Shown piece after piece: positions 1-9,917 of a stretch of DNA of 12,500 nt (positions are counted from its first letter, which is position 1; each line of letters begins with the position of its first letter). Position numbers and translations under genes: made by a program. Below the pieces are notes generated by a model, which was given only the letters and a program-made list of their open reading frames with translations, had not been told where the DNA came from and did no database searches. This DNA comes from Penaeus vannamei (lineage: Eukaryota; Arthropoda; Malacostraca; Decapoda; Penaeidae): positions 28,526,201 through 28,538,700 of the forward strand of contig NC_091553.1 in assembly GCF_042767895.1 (NCBI RefSeq). Reading direction: 5' to 3'.

Positions 1-262
1 TGGTGATACGAATAACGATTCGGATCCAGGATTTTTTTTTATTATTATTATTGCATTAGTTGCCCCCATTGCCTTGGCAACAGGGGCAACTAATTATCAT
101 TACCTTTATTACCTCAGCCAAGGAGGTTATGTTTACGGAAGTCACCTCGTATTTGAAAAAGAGGTGATTTTAATGTAATTCTTCGTGTGTATATTTTTAT
201 TGCATAAGTGACCCAATTGCCTGAGCACGGTCATGCGCTCTCTGAATACTTCAGATTTATTT
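1..262 (+). mobile_element. fragments of a dispersed non-autonomous repeat, two pieces abutting
   Basis: I recognise, from memory only, three words of a repeat family scattered through many marine animal genomes. They are GGATCCAGGATTTT (25-38), the head CCAAGGAGGTTATG (118-131) inside a longer near match at 111-138, and the tail word ATGCGCTCTCTGA (233-245). The order seen is internal or tail piece of one copy (1-82), then head of a second copy (about 111-138), then its tail (about 218-250), with the interior missing. Positions 50-81 and 199-228 are imperfect direct repeats (both contain TTGCAT.AGT, CCC and ATTGCCT), which fits two copies of the same tail. A 7-base inverted repeat (142-148 with 161-167) lies inside. 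No transposase or reverse transcriptase is present. The sequence words are seen; the family identity is recall and could be wrong. Confidence 0.5.
55..94. repeat. 40-base near-perfect palindrome (hairpin or cruciform)
   Basis: Bases 55-66 (ATTAGTTGCCCC) are the exact reverse complement of 83-94. After two mismatched positions, 69-73 (TTGCC) pairs with 76-80 around a two-base TT loop. This gives 17 pairs in a 40-base span. The inner part resembles the tail of the surrounding dispersed repeat, so the palindrome may be two inverted element ends meeting. It would form a stable hairpin as RNA or single-stranded DNA. Confidence 0.85.
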
Positions 263-528
263 ATTTATTTTATGATATTGATGGTGGTGGTGGTGGTTAT
301 TAGTAGAAATGCCAGGGTTATCATCTTATTGCTAAGTTGATGATGATGATGATGATAGTAGTAATGATGATAATGAATAATGATAATGATCTTGTTGACA
401 GTAAAGCAACAAAAACAAGAATAATAAGGATATAAGGCAATGATAATTATGATAATGTTAATGATGATAATATTGATAATGATGATAGTGATAATAGTAA
501 TAATGATAATGGTGATAATGACGAAGAT
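254..528. repeat. degenerate TGA/TAA trinucleotide field with TTTA and TGG runs
   Basis: The field starts with TTTA repeats (256-272) and TGG x5 (282-297). It continues with a GAT/TGA run (338-357) and interrupted TGA/TAA units to about 528. The minus strand reads as an Ile-rich open frame (265-546), which is only a translation of ATT/ATC units. No gene is present. Confidence 0.9.
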
Positions 529-984
529 GAACACTTCATTATACATTTACTTTTCCATTCTTTTCTTGCTTTTTAAAACGTAATCATCATTTTTCTCTTT
601 CCCTTTGTCTTGCTTTTAAGTGCAGTTTGATGGGTATAAATTTTCTTCTCTCTTCTGTGACGTTCTGCAGCTGGGTTCACTTCCGGTTTCTGAAAGTTTG
701 AACATTGAGTTTAATGTTCAGATTTTATACTTCTTTTTGGCTGGAAGACGATATGCCTGTTGGGAAACTAACTCGTTTGATGTTTTTTTTCTGTCTCTCT
801 TTCTGTCTTGGTTTTACATAATGAAAGCAAAGAGAGCATGTCGAATTCTGCCTGCGAGAGAGACTGAGCTCACGGACGGTTGTGTTGTGTTCTGCGGGAG
901 GAAGAAATCATTTCGTTTTTTTCGTTTTTTTCTAAGGATGAAAAGATTTACTTCTTTCTCTCTCGTAGTGGGTTTGTCTGTGTG
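529..984. other. unique sequence, no supportable gene
   Basis: This stretch is of mixed composition without simple repeats. A plus-strand frame is open for about 120 codons from 620 and then runs into the CA tract, where it becomes a His-Thr polymer. The unique part has no domain I recognise. A pyrimidine-rich run ending in AAG (about 591-619) resembles a weak 3' splice site. An 8-base inverted repeat (699-706 with 713-720, TGAACATT around a 6-base loop) is clear. Confidence 0.6.
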
Positions 985-1063
985 GAGACACGCGCACATA
1001 CGCAACCACGCACACATACAAACACGCTCCTGCAAAACACGCACACACGCAAACACGCACACG

Positions 1064-1162
<99 letters not shown>

Positions 1163-1262
1163 ACATACACACACACACACGCACACGCACACGCACACGC
1201 ACACACACACGCACACACACACACACGCACACACACACACGCACACACACACACGCACACAC

Positions 1263-1311
<49 letters not shown>

Positions 1312-1316
1312 CACGC
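985..1316. repeat. CA microsatellite, compound and interrupted
   Basis: There is a pure (CA)45 run at 1068-1157 and a pure (CA)21 run at 1268-1309. Between them CA repeats are interrupted by G, giving short CACACG minisatellite units (about 1180-1202) and a quasi-periodic GCACACACAC pattern. Degenerate CA-rich sequence leads in from about 985. Open frames here on both strands are artefacts. Confidence 0.97.
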
Positions 1317-1619
1317 TGACAGACATATACCAAAATTAAAAGAAAAGCGAAAACGAAACGAAACGACGCCCACATAATCAAACATGCATTAAAACGGGCA
1401 TTTGTTCATCTCTCAAACATTTCCCACAATCACTTTCTTGCAGGCCTAAAAAAGCTTGCAAAAAATGCTGAATTATGTAACTTGCTGTCTTGCAAATTAC
1501 ATTGCTCCCCTGAATCCACAATGCACTAGGAAAATTCACTGTTGCAAGCGGGCAGATTAACTCATTCGTGATAATTTTTCGTTCATCAGAGGGACGGAAA
1601 GTAATTTCAGAAAGTTTTT
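1317..1619. other. unique flank, no gene seen
   Basis: This is A-rich sequence followed by a mixed region. It includes AAAGCGAAAACGAAACGA (1344-1361), which has a near match at 8774-8791. The words CTTGCA/TTGCAAG recur several times at 1437-1550. A pyrimidine-rich TTTCTTGCAG near 1433-1442 resembles a splice acceptor, but all frames close soon after it. Confidence 0.6.
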
Positions 1620-1649
1620 ATTTATTATTATTATTATTTTTTTTTTTTT
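1620..1649. repeat. TTA run followed by poly-T
   Basis: TTA repeats at 1620-1637 run directly into a T run that ends at 1649. Confidence 0.9.
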
Positions 1650-1925
1650 ACTTTTTTCGCCATTTTAGATTCTGAATTATTTGTATAGTATCCTTGGTGT
1701 ATTAATATTTTTTTCTTTTGAGAGAATGAATGAATCAGCTGTATTTATAATCTAAATAATTCTTTGAATAGAATATTGGATATATGAGATGCGAGATTTT
1801 GAAAGAACATTGAGAATATTAGAAATGTTTTCGATATAATTCATTCTTGATGCTAATCTGATTATAAGGAATTGTAATGATCTAAATTGATGTGATTATT
1901 GATTGATATCGTGATTCATATGCAC
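1650..1925. other. AT-rich unique sequence, no gene seen
   Basis: This is AT-rich sequence with many scattered stop codons in all frames and recurrent TGATTA/ATTGAT words between about 1850 and 1920. I see no RNA gene or coding signal. Confidence 0.6.
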
Positions 1926-2150
1926 ACTTAATGCATCGATAACACACGTAAATTTACATACCTACAACACAGACACACAAAGACTGACATACACGCATGT
2001 ATTTAGTTGAAGCGAACAAATAAACAAATATGTTTGTATAAACACGATTACACAAATACCCACAGTACATACACGCACATACACGGCACAGTCATACATT
2101 TATGAATATACACACCTTTCCAAATATACTCTTAGGTATACACAGTCGTT
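1926..2150. repeat. degenerate CA/TACA-rich tract
   Basis: Interrupted ACACAC, TACATA and ACGCATAC words run through this stretch, with no pure run longer than a few units. The texture matches that at 5961-6250 and suggests an old, decayed CA/TACA microsatellite. Confidence 0.7.
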
Positions 2151-2286
2151 TATGTTTGTTCACCTTTATTAAGTCTATTTAAAACGGTGAATGCATTTGA
2201 TTTCATGTTGTGTCAAGCTGCACTGGCGCACATGTAAGCATGTTTTTTCAGTATATATTGCAGTATATATTTCTTCTATACCTGTT

Positions 2287-2478
<192 letters not shown>

Positions 2479-2805
2479 CTAACTTTTTTTCTTTTTTTTC
2501 GAAAAGCGCCTGGAAATGTTATCGAAAAGAGGAAATTGCTTGTTAACGGGCAAAGCGCTTATCCGAAAACACGCACAAAAAGTTTTTTGGGGCGAGCGTG
2601 CAACTACCATTCCAGATTTTATCTTTGCAACGTGGCAGTCAATTGCAGATGCAGTGATTATTTTTTATATATAAAGCGGTCATATAAATAGATAAGAAAT
2701 GAAAATTAAAACTGTGGAAAATGGAAAATAGGAAAGGGAAATATGTATGTTAAAAATAACGAAATTCATCTGAAATCAATTTTTTAAACAATTAATCTAC
2801 AGCGT
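2479..2805. other. unique sequence, no gene seen
   Basis: After a T-rich start, this is mixed sequence with stop codons in all frames. CGAAAA recurs at about 2500, 2523 and 2564. A TATATAAAG word at 2668-2676 matches a TATA box, but nothing downstream supports a transcription unit. Confidence 0.55.
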
Positions 2806-3105
2806 CTCATCCTCTCCCCCCCTTCTTCTCCCCTCGATCTTTCCTTCTTCCTCTCCACCTTCCTCCTCCCTCTCTTTCTCTTTCTTCGTCTCTCCCTCCC
2901 TTCTTTCCTTTATCCTCTCCTGCCTCCCTCCCTTCTTCCCTCCCCTCCCTCTCTCCCTTTCTTTCTCTCTATTCCCCTCCTCCCTCCCTTTAAATCTCTC
3001 TTTCCCCCATCCTTCATCCCTTTCTTCCCCCTTTTTAATCTCTCCTTCCCCCTACCTTCATTCCTTCTCTCCTCCTCTCCTCCCTTTCTCCCTTTCCCCT
3101 CCTTC
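2806..3105. repeat. homopyrimidine tract (CCT/CTT-rich)
   Basis: About 300 bases of C and T with rare interruptions, irregular rather than a pure microsatellite. It is the left arm of the first composite module. The purine tract at 3237-3708 is broadly complementary in composition. Confidence 0.9.
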
Positions 3106-3156
3106 CCCTGTCGCAGCCACAAAGAAGGCTAAAGAGTGGGTGGAACGAGCAACCTT
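3106..3156 (+). repeat. dispersed 50-base element, copy A
   Basis: The sequence from CCCTGTCGCAG through AAAGAAGG and GGGTGGAACGAG to ACCTT aligns with 4774-4823 with about eight mismatches and one single-base gap. Both copies sit at the 3' edge of a long pyrimidine tract. The gap shifts any shared reading frame, so shared coding is unlikely. Confidence 0.8.
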
Positions 3157-3186
3157 AATGCTCCGTGATGCGCTGGGCGGAGGGAA

Positions 3187-3196
3187 GTCACGTGAC
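3187..3196. promoter_or_regulatory. palindromic E-box GTCACGTGAC
   Basis: This is a perfect 10-base palindrome with a CACGTG core. It equals the consensus bound by bHLH-zip factors of the USF/TFE family in animals (the CLEAR-type word). It lies in the unique spacer (3157-3236) between the two tracts. With no gene nearby, function is unsupported. Confidence 0.2.
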
Positions 3197-3236
3197 AAAA
3201 ACGGGAAAGCATTATCTGAGTTTCCCCGCCAGAACA

Positions 3237-3708
3237 CTGGGAAGGGGGTGGGGGGAGGGGGAAGAGGAGGAATGGGAGTGGGAGAAGGGGAAAGGGAGGA
3301 AGGGAGAGAAGGGAAAAGGTGGGGAGGAAGAGGAAATGGGAGAGAAAGGAGAGGGAGAGAGAGAAACGGAAAGGGGGGAGGGGGAGAGGGAGAGAGCGAA
3401 AAAGGGAGAGCGAGTGGGAGTACGAGAAGGGAAAAGGGAGAGAGTAGAAGTAGGTGTGGAAGAAGGAAAAAAAGGGGAGAGTGGGATTTGGAGGGGGGAC
3501 GAAGTGGGAAAAGAAAGGAATGGGAATCGGAAAAAGGGAAAGGGGAGAGGGTGAGGGAGCGGGAAGAAAAATGGAGAGAGAGAGAGGGGGAGGGACGGAT
3601 AAGGGGAGAGAGAAGAAGGAGAGGAAGACGAAGTGAGAGAAGAGGAAAATGAAAAAGGGGAGAAAGGAAGAGAGGAGAGGAAGAGAGAGAGGGCGAGGAA
3701 AAGACATA
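3237..3708. repeat. homopurine tract (G-rich, GGGAGA/GGAAA-like)
   Basis: About 470 bases are almost only A and G, with irregular GGGAGA, GGAAAG and GAGAGAG units. It is the right arm of the first composite module. Frames reading through it on either strand (Gly-Arg-Glu or Ser-Leu-Pro rich) are artefacts. The end (3669-3708) repeats 2413-2450 and runs on into an AAATAAATAAC tail. Confidence 0.92.
3239..3261 (+). other. G-quadruplex motif
   Basis: Four G runs (3, 5, 6 and 5 bases) are separated by loops of 2, 1 and 1 bases at the left edge of the purine tract. This satisfies the usual G3+ N1-7 definition with very short loops. In vivo folding is not shown. Confidence 0.8.
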
Positions 3709-4010
3709 CAAATAAATAACGAAGACAATAAGGATTACCATAACCTTATTGCTAATACTAATAACAATGACAATAATATTTGTATCGTCTGTGATGATAG
3801 ATAGATATATAACGTAGCAATTAAAATAACTAGAAGGAAGGATAGCGATTGCAGTTGTTTTGCAATATATCATGCTGGAGGGGGGGGGAGGTCAGCGAAG
3901 CCAGTGTGTTTGTTTTGTTAACATTTTCCGTTACGAGAAATTGGCTTTTTATTTACCGTTCGACGACATGATGCAATGGCGTTGTTAAAATGTATTTATG
4001 TATTTTTCTC
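3709..4010. other. unique spacer between the two composite modules
   Basis: Mixed AT-rich sequence. An 8-base inverted repeat CAATAAGG (3726-3733 with 3744-3751, loop 10) and a G9 run (3880-3888) are present. No gene is seen. Confidence 0.6.
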
Positions 4011-4773
<763 letters not shown>

Positions 4774-4823
4774 CCCTGTCGCAGTCGCAAAGAAGGTCAA
4801 TAGCGGGTGGAACGAGGGACCTT
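4774..4823 (+). repeat. dispersed 50-base element, copy B, with hairpin
   Basis: This is the second copy of the element at 3106-3156. In this copy GTCGCAAA (4784-4791) plus GGTC (4795-4798) pairs perfectly with 4818-4829, giving 12 pairs with a 3-base bulge and a 19-base loop. Copy A lacks the right arm, so the hairpin is not a shared property. Confidence 0.8.
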
Positions 4824-4984
4824 TGCGACACTTCCTCCACTGAGAAATCCCGGACATCTTCCTAAAGACGAATAAGACGTGTCTTGTTTTCAAAGATAAT
4901 ATTCCGTGGCAATTTTAACCTCTCTTTCCCCCTTCCTTTATTAATTTTCTGCCCTTGTCCCTCATATTCGTTGTAATGGATGCG
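4824..4984. other. unique spacer of the second module
   Basis: Mixed sequence with no similarity to the first module's spacer that I can see. A short pyrimidine stretch lies at about 4918-4938. No gene is seen. Confidence 0.55.
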
Positions 4985-5390
<406 letters not shown>

Positions 5391-5535
5391 ATAAGATGCA
5401 AGGAAAAAACGGAAAATGAAGTGATCCCAAACTCCTTGGAACTTTATCTCATGTAAAGCGATCGAGGAGAATCCCGCAGGTGCGCCCGCCGCCCCGCCCG
5501 CCTGGCTCAGGTTCATTGGCGGGAGCAGGGCAAGA
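5391..5535. other. unique sequence with GC-rich patch
   Basis: Bases 5475-5530 are strongly GC-rich (CCCGCCGCCCCGCCCGCC, with an ATTGGCGGG word) inside otherwise AT-rich surroundings. GC-box and inverted CCAAT-like words occur, but no transcription unit is visible. Confidence 0.4.
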
Positions 5536-5692
5536 CCGTCGTTGTCTTCTCTTCTTCTCCTTCTTCATCTTCTTTTTCTTCTTATTTTTCTCATATTTCC
5601 TTCTTATATTTCTCCTCCTTTTTATTTTTATTCTTCTCCTTCTTTTTCTTTTTCTATTTTTCTTCTTTTTTTTTCTTCTCCCTCTTCTTCGC
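5536..5692. repeat. T-rich TTC/TTTTC pyrimidine tract
   Basis: Irregular TTC, TCC and T-run units, nearly free of G. Leu-Phe-Ser frames across it are artefacts. Confidence 0.9.
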
Positions 5693-5960
5693 CTACGTGT
5701 CGGGGTGACATAGTTTGTTATTTCGTTAATTAAATATTGGCGGTCGTTTTCGTGTTCTTTGTGTGTTAATTCATTATTATAAGTATATTTTTAAGTGCTA
5801 TTTCGTTATAGTATGTTTTTGAATATGTTATTTCATTATTGTGATATTGACGCTCGTTATAGTTGATATTAATTCCGTTATTTCTTATATTTTTTCTCAT
5901 GGAAATCGTCCCAGCAATTATAAATGTTCGTGGAAGATCTATCTATGACTATGACAAAGA
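5693..5960. other. AT-rich sequence with recurrent GTTATTTCRTTA word
   Basis: The word recurs in variant form at 5717, 5765, 5797, 5827 and 5877. Bases 5717-5750 and 5827-5860 align over about 35 bases with about eight differences. This may be a decayed tandem repeat. No gene is seen. Confidence 0.4.
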
Positions 5961-6250
5961 TACGGAAGGTGAACGGCACATATACGCACATACATTACGC
6001 ATGAAATCGCCCATATGTGCGCAGATGCAACTACACAGAAAGTTACACATATATGCACATACATCTACACGTAAAGGAACTCACTCACATGTACGCATAT
6101 GCAAGTACACAGAAAGAAAAAACACATACGCACATACATCTACGCAGAAACAAACAATCATACGCACATACAACTAAATATAGAAGAACGTGCACATATA
6201 CGCCCACGCACCTACACATAACAAGAACACACATATGTACGCATATTCCC
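5961..6250. repeat. degenerate CA-rich tract with 74-base tandem period
   Basis: CA/TACA-rich throughout. Bases 6025-6072 and 6099-6148 share ATGCAA.TACACAGAAAG, then ACACATA, then GCACATACATCTAC, at a 74-base offset. A third, shorter echo of CGCACATAC follows at about 6164. The His-Thr-rich open frame (5863-6177) is not supported as a gene. Confidence 0.7.
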
Positions 6251-6660
6251 ATCGTCCCCCCCAAAAGTAAAAAAGAAATGCAGTTGATATCCTCATGTCG
6301 TCCCCTAATCATTTCAAGAATAAGAATTACGTCTTAATTATGCCTGCGGGTTAATTAGCGGCTGAAAAGGAAAAGGATAGAAGAATACGCACCAGTAATC
6401 TAATTCATGCTAATTGGGCCTTAACGGTTTGTTAGCTCACAACGCATTTTGTCTGTTTTATTCGAAAGTAAAGAAAAAACGACCAGAAAACATCGTAGAA
6501 GTCGTTGTAAATGCGGGGAAATTCAAGTCTGCGATATGACAAATTTCCAAGGATTTGTTATTATTATTTTTTTTAGAAAGGAAGGTATATGGCGAAGAAG
6601 GCGCGTAGCAAACAAACAAACTTGCCCGGGCTCCAGAGGACATAGTTAATGAAGAACTGA
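6251..6660. other. unique sequence with TAAT-word cluster, no gene seen
   Basis: Single-copy looking sequence. TAAT/ATTA words are dense at 6305-6416. A short TTATTATT run with poly-T lies at about 6557-6575. A 66-codon frame (6449-6649) with KCGEIQVCDM begins at a TTG and matches nothing I recognise. Confidence 0.55.
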
Positions 6661-6745
6661 AGCGGCGACGGGCGGGCGCGGGTCCTCCGTCCGGTCCCGC
6701 GCCCTCGTGTCGCGCTCGGCCCTTGGCGCCCACCCACCTCTTCCT
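6661..6745. other. CpG-dense GC-rich island
   Basis: About 85 bases with very high GC and a dozen or so CpG dinucleotides (for example GCGGCGACGGGCGGGCGCGGG), in a window that is otherwise AT-rich or repeat. It may be a fragment of a promoter or exon, but no frame is recognisable on either strand. Confidence 0.6.
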
Positions 6746-6789
6746 CTCCTCCTGGATGATAACATGTGCGTCTGGAAATATACATGGAA

Positions 6790-6848
6790 CATAAATACGA
6801 CCATTATATATGTGTATGCGTATATATAAATATGTATATACATGCATG

Positions 6849-6897
<49 letters not shown>

Positions 6898-6918
6898 CAT
6901 AATATATAAATAAATGTA

Positions 6919-6950
<32 letters not shown>

Positions 6951-7141
6951 AATATTATATATATATATACATATACATTTATACATATATATACACATAT
7001 ATATATATGTATATTTATACATAATTTTACACACACACATGCACACACATACACATACACATACACATATACATACATATACAATGTATGTATGTATATA
7101 TATATATTGTAAGTAAAAAAATGTGTATATGTGTGTGTGTA
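6790..7141. repeat. TA/TACA/CA/TG compound microsatellite with inverted symmetry
   Basis: Pure TA runs lie at 6858-6896 and 6919-6943, followed by TACA and CA units (7028-7080) and then TA and TG units. TACACACACACAT (7028-7040) is the exact reverse complement of 7129-7141, and shorter palindromes lie within. Cys-Val and Tyr-Ile frames here are artefacts. Confidence 0.92.
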
Positions 7142-7325
7142 AAAAGAAAGATAAAGAATAAGAAATAGGAGGAGGAGATCAAGGCAAATCCGGTCCGTCG
7201 AAAGCCGTCGCCGAAATTTCCTTTCGCTCTTTTAGTCCGTCCCGCGTCTCGCTCGCCGCAGCTTCGCCAAAATCCTAACTCAATATCCGTCCCAAAGCTC
7301 TTTCCTGAGCACTTTCTAAGACGCC
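7142..7325. other. unique CpG-rich patch
   Basis: A short A/G-rich lead-in is followed by CpG-rich unique sequence at about 7190-7330, with words such as CCGTCGCCG, CCCGCGTCTCGC and TCGCCGCAG. It could be a remnant of a GC-rich functional element. No frame is recognised. Confidence 0.5.
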
Positions 7326-7905
7326 ATTTCGGGTTGCTCTCCCTCCTCCCGCTTTCCCTCTGTCCTCTGCCTTGTTTTGCTTGCTTTTTGCTGTTCTTCG
7401 CTGGTAATGTCCTCTCCTCTCGTTTTTTTATATTTTTTTCGGCTTTATCTTCCTTCTTTCTCCTCTCTTTTCTCTTCCTTTGATCATTTTTGCTCCTCCT
7501 ATTCCTTTTCCCTCCCCATCTAGACCTGTCTTAACCCCTTTCGCTTTTACTCTGTCCCTTTCCTTTCTCCTTTATGCCTTGCCCTTTCTCCTCGCTCTCT
7601 TGCCCATTATCTTCCCCTCACCCTTCTCTTCTAATCCATCCTTATTTTCTTCCTCCATCCTTCTCCTCTCCTTTTCTTCTTATCCTCTCCCTTCCCCTCA
7701 TCCTCTTCCCCTTCGTCTTCCCTCACCCTCCTCCATTTTCTCTGAACCTATCCTCTCCCCTCCTCCTCTTACCCTATCCCTTCCCCTTCTCCCTTTCACC
7801 GGTCCTTTCTCTTCACACTCTATTCCTGTCCTCTCCCTCACCCTCTTACCTTGTCCTTTTGCCTCAGCCTTCTCTTCTGCCCCGTCCCTTCTCCCTCGCC
7901 GCTCT
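7326..7905. repeat. long irregular pyrimidine tract (CCT/CTTCCC)
   Basis: About 580 bases are mostly C and T. TCCTCTCCC.. units recur at about 7682, 7750 and 7830, with CTCTTACC in two of them, suggesting a decayed tandem period of 70-80 bases. The 186-codon Pro-Ser-Leu frame (7480-8040) reads through it and is judged spurious. Confidence 0.85.
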
Positions 7906-8036
7906 TCCTTGCCAATGACGACCGCAAGTTTGGCAAGTTCAAGCTCCCTGGATGCAACCGCGTGGGGCTCTTGGGAGGATACGCCTGGGAGGGCGCTGGC
8001 GGCCTTCGTCGGGGCTGTCCATCTGTCTGTTTGTGC
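7906..8036. other. unique island before (GT)67
   Basis: About 130 bases of balanced composition. One frame reads NDDRKFGKFKLPGCNRVGLL and continues to a possible donor GTGAGT (8037-8042) at the start of the GT run. It lacks any recognised domain, and no matching acceptor with coding sequence is evident. Confidence 0.35.
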
Positions 8037-8176
<140 letters not shown>

Positions 8177-8214
8177 ATCTATTCCTCTTGCCTGTATGCA
8201 CTTCTTTTTGTCTG

Positions 8215-8755
<541 letters not shown>

Positions 8756-8925
8756 AAAATGATCAAACAAGGTAAAGCGAAAATGAAACGACCTATTTCT
8801 CGCTTTCGCCCAAAGAGAGACGCACCGCCGGAAGTGAGCCCTGGGACTGCTCTTAACGAAGGGGTTGAGAAGATTCGTTTTGTTTTGGTTTTATAGTTCG
8901 TTTTACTTTTCTTCGTTTGTTTATT
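8756..8925. other. unique flank
   Basis: Mixed sequence starting with CCAAAATGATCAAAC. It contains AAAGCGAAAATGAAACGA (8774-8791), a near match to 1344-1361. It becomes T-rich from 8875. No gene is seen. Confidence 0.5.
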
Positions 8926-8983
8926 ATCAATATTATTATTATTGTTATTGTTATTATTATCATTATTATGATTGTTATTATTA

Positions 8984-9021
<38 letters not shown>

Positions 9022-9190
9022 GTTATTATTATCATTATCATTATTATCATTGTTATTATCTTCATCATCATCATCATCATTATTATTACTATTATCATTA
9101 TTATTATTATTATTGTTATTATTATTGTTGTTGTTGCTGTTGCTGTTGTTGTTTTTGTAATGATTATCACTGTTATTATTATTATTATAT
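8926..9190. repeat. ATT/TTA trinucleotide field with TCA and TTG runs
   Basis: Interrupted ATT units include a pure run at 8987-9021, TCA repeats at 9062-9080, and TTG/CTG units at about 9119-9150. Ile, Asn and Leu polymers in the frames are artefacts. Confidence 0.97.
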
Positions 9191-9330
9191 TTGTTTTGTA
9201 TTCGAAGCGAGAGCAAATGTGCGGATGTGGGGTTGCCACTCTGATTAACGTCGCTTGTTCAGCGATGCTCAGGTGTGAACGTTTTTTATTTGTTTATTTA
9301 TTTATTTGTTTATCTATTTTTCTCTCTAGT
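9191..9330. other. unique island then TTTA/TTTG run
   Basis: A short unique stretch (9191-9283) is followed by TTTA/TTTG units (9284-9318) and TTTTTCTCTCTAG. The latter resembles a splice acceptor, but no coding frame follows. Confidence 0.5.
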
Positions 9331-9659
9331 GATTTCGTTTACTTGTGTGTGTGTGTTATTTTTCCTCTTTTGTGAAATTATAGAAGGAAACGGAAAGGAA
9401 AGGAAAACATTTTGGTAAAATGTTAATTCGATTTGTCTTTAGGTTAAGGAGGAGAAAAAGAAAAAAAAAGGTTGAAACGACAAAAGAAGAAAAAGAAATA
9501 TGTCGACAAGTTAAATTAACGAAAAAAACAAACAGAAACACGGGGGGAAGAAAACATACAATCTGTTTGTCTAGAGGTTAAGAGAAAGAAAAGAGAAAGG
9601 GAAAAAATGAAGAGAAGACCAACGTTGATAACATATATTCGCGCATCCACTGACGGAAA
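9331..9659. other. A/G-rich sequence, no gene seen
   Basis: Purine-rich with short runs of GGAAA and GAAAA. An 8-base inverted repeat AACATTTT (9406-9413 with 9417-9424) is present. A loose direct repeat of TTTGTCT..AGGTTAAG occurs at about 9433 and 9566. Confidence 0.55.
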
Positions 9660-9812
9660 TAAAAGGGGGGTAGAAGAGAGGAGGAAGGGGAGGAGGTAGG
9701 GGATAGAAGGAATGGGGGGGTACGGGAGATGAGGAACGGGGGGTAGGGGAGAGGAGTAAGAGAGGGGGTACGGGAGATGAGGAAGGGGGGTAGGGAGAGG
9801 AGGAAGGGGTAG
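9660..9812. repeat. G-rich purine minisatellite, 48-base period
   Basis: The unit beginning TACGGGAGATGAGGAA recurs at 9721 and 9769 (period 48), followed each time by GGGGGGTAGGG and GAGAGGAG-like sequence. A more divergent unit precedes it (9664-9720). G runs of four to seven bases are frequent. Confidence 0.9.
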
Positions 9813-9917
9813 GCAGGTTGCACGCACTCTCCCACAATTAGTTTTCAATTACTGTTGTGAGTGAATGTGCGTGGAATGATGGCTGTGATGGCGGATTATT
9901 TGGTATGGCAGATCGAA
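9813..9917. other. short unique spacer
   Basis: About 100 bases of mixed sequence between the G-rich tandem repeat and the compound microsatellite. I see no feature in it. Confidence 0.5.

Noticed and set aside
59..178. Short peptide frame reading ...HYLYYLSQGGYVYGSHLVF... to a stop at 176-178
   Set aside because: It is a translation of the dispersed repeat, has no start of its own, and is short.
620..1339. 239-codon plus-strand frame with a complex first half
   Set aside because: The second half is a His-Thr polymer from the CA tract. The first 120 codons show no domain, and an open stretch of that length in T-rich DNA is plausible by chance.
2668..2676. TATATAAAG as a TATA box
   Set aside because: Expected by chance in AT-rich DNA, with no initiator, frame or transcript support downstream.
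3058..3873. Long minus-strand Ser-Pro-Leu frame, and the plus-strand Gly-Arg-Glu frames over the same tract
   Set aside because: Homopurine tracts lack stop codons, so long frames are expected on both strands. No non-repeat domain is present.
6449..6649. 66-codon frame with KCGEIQVCDM
   Set aside because: Starts at TTG, is short, and has no recognised zinc-binding pattern beyond two nearby Cys residues.
8764..8797. Possible third copy of the 50-base element after the CT tract
   Set aside because: Only scattered agreement (AAGG.TAAAG, GAAACGA, CCT), and the diagnostic CCCTGTCGCAG start is absent.
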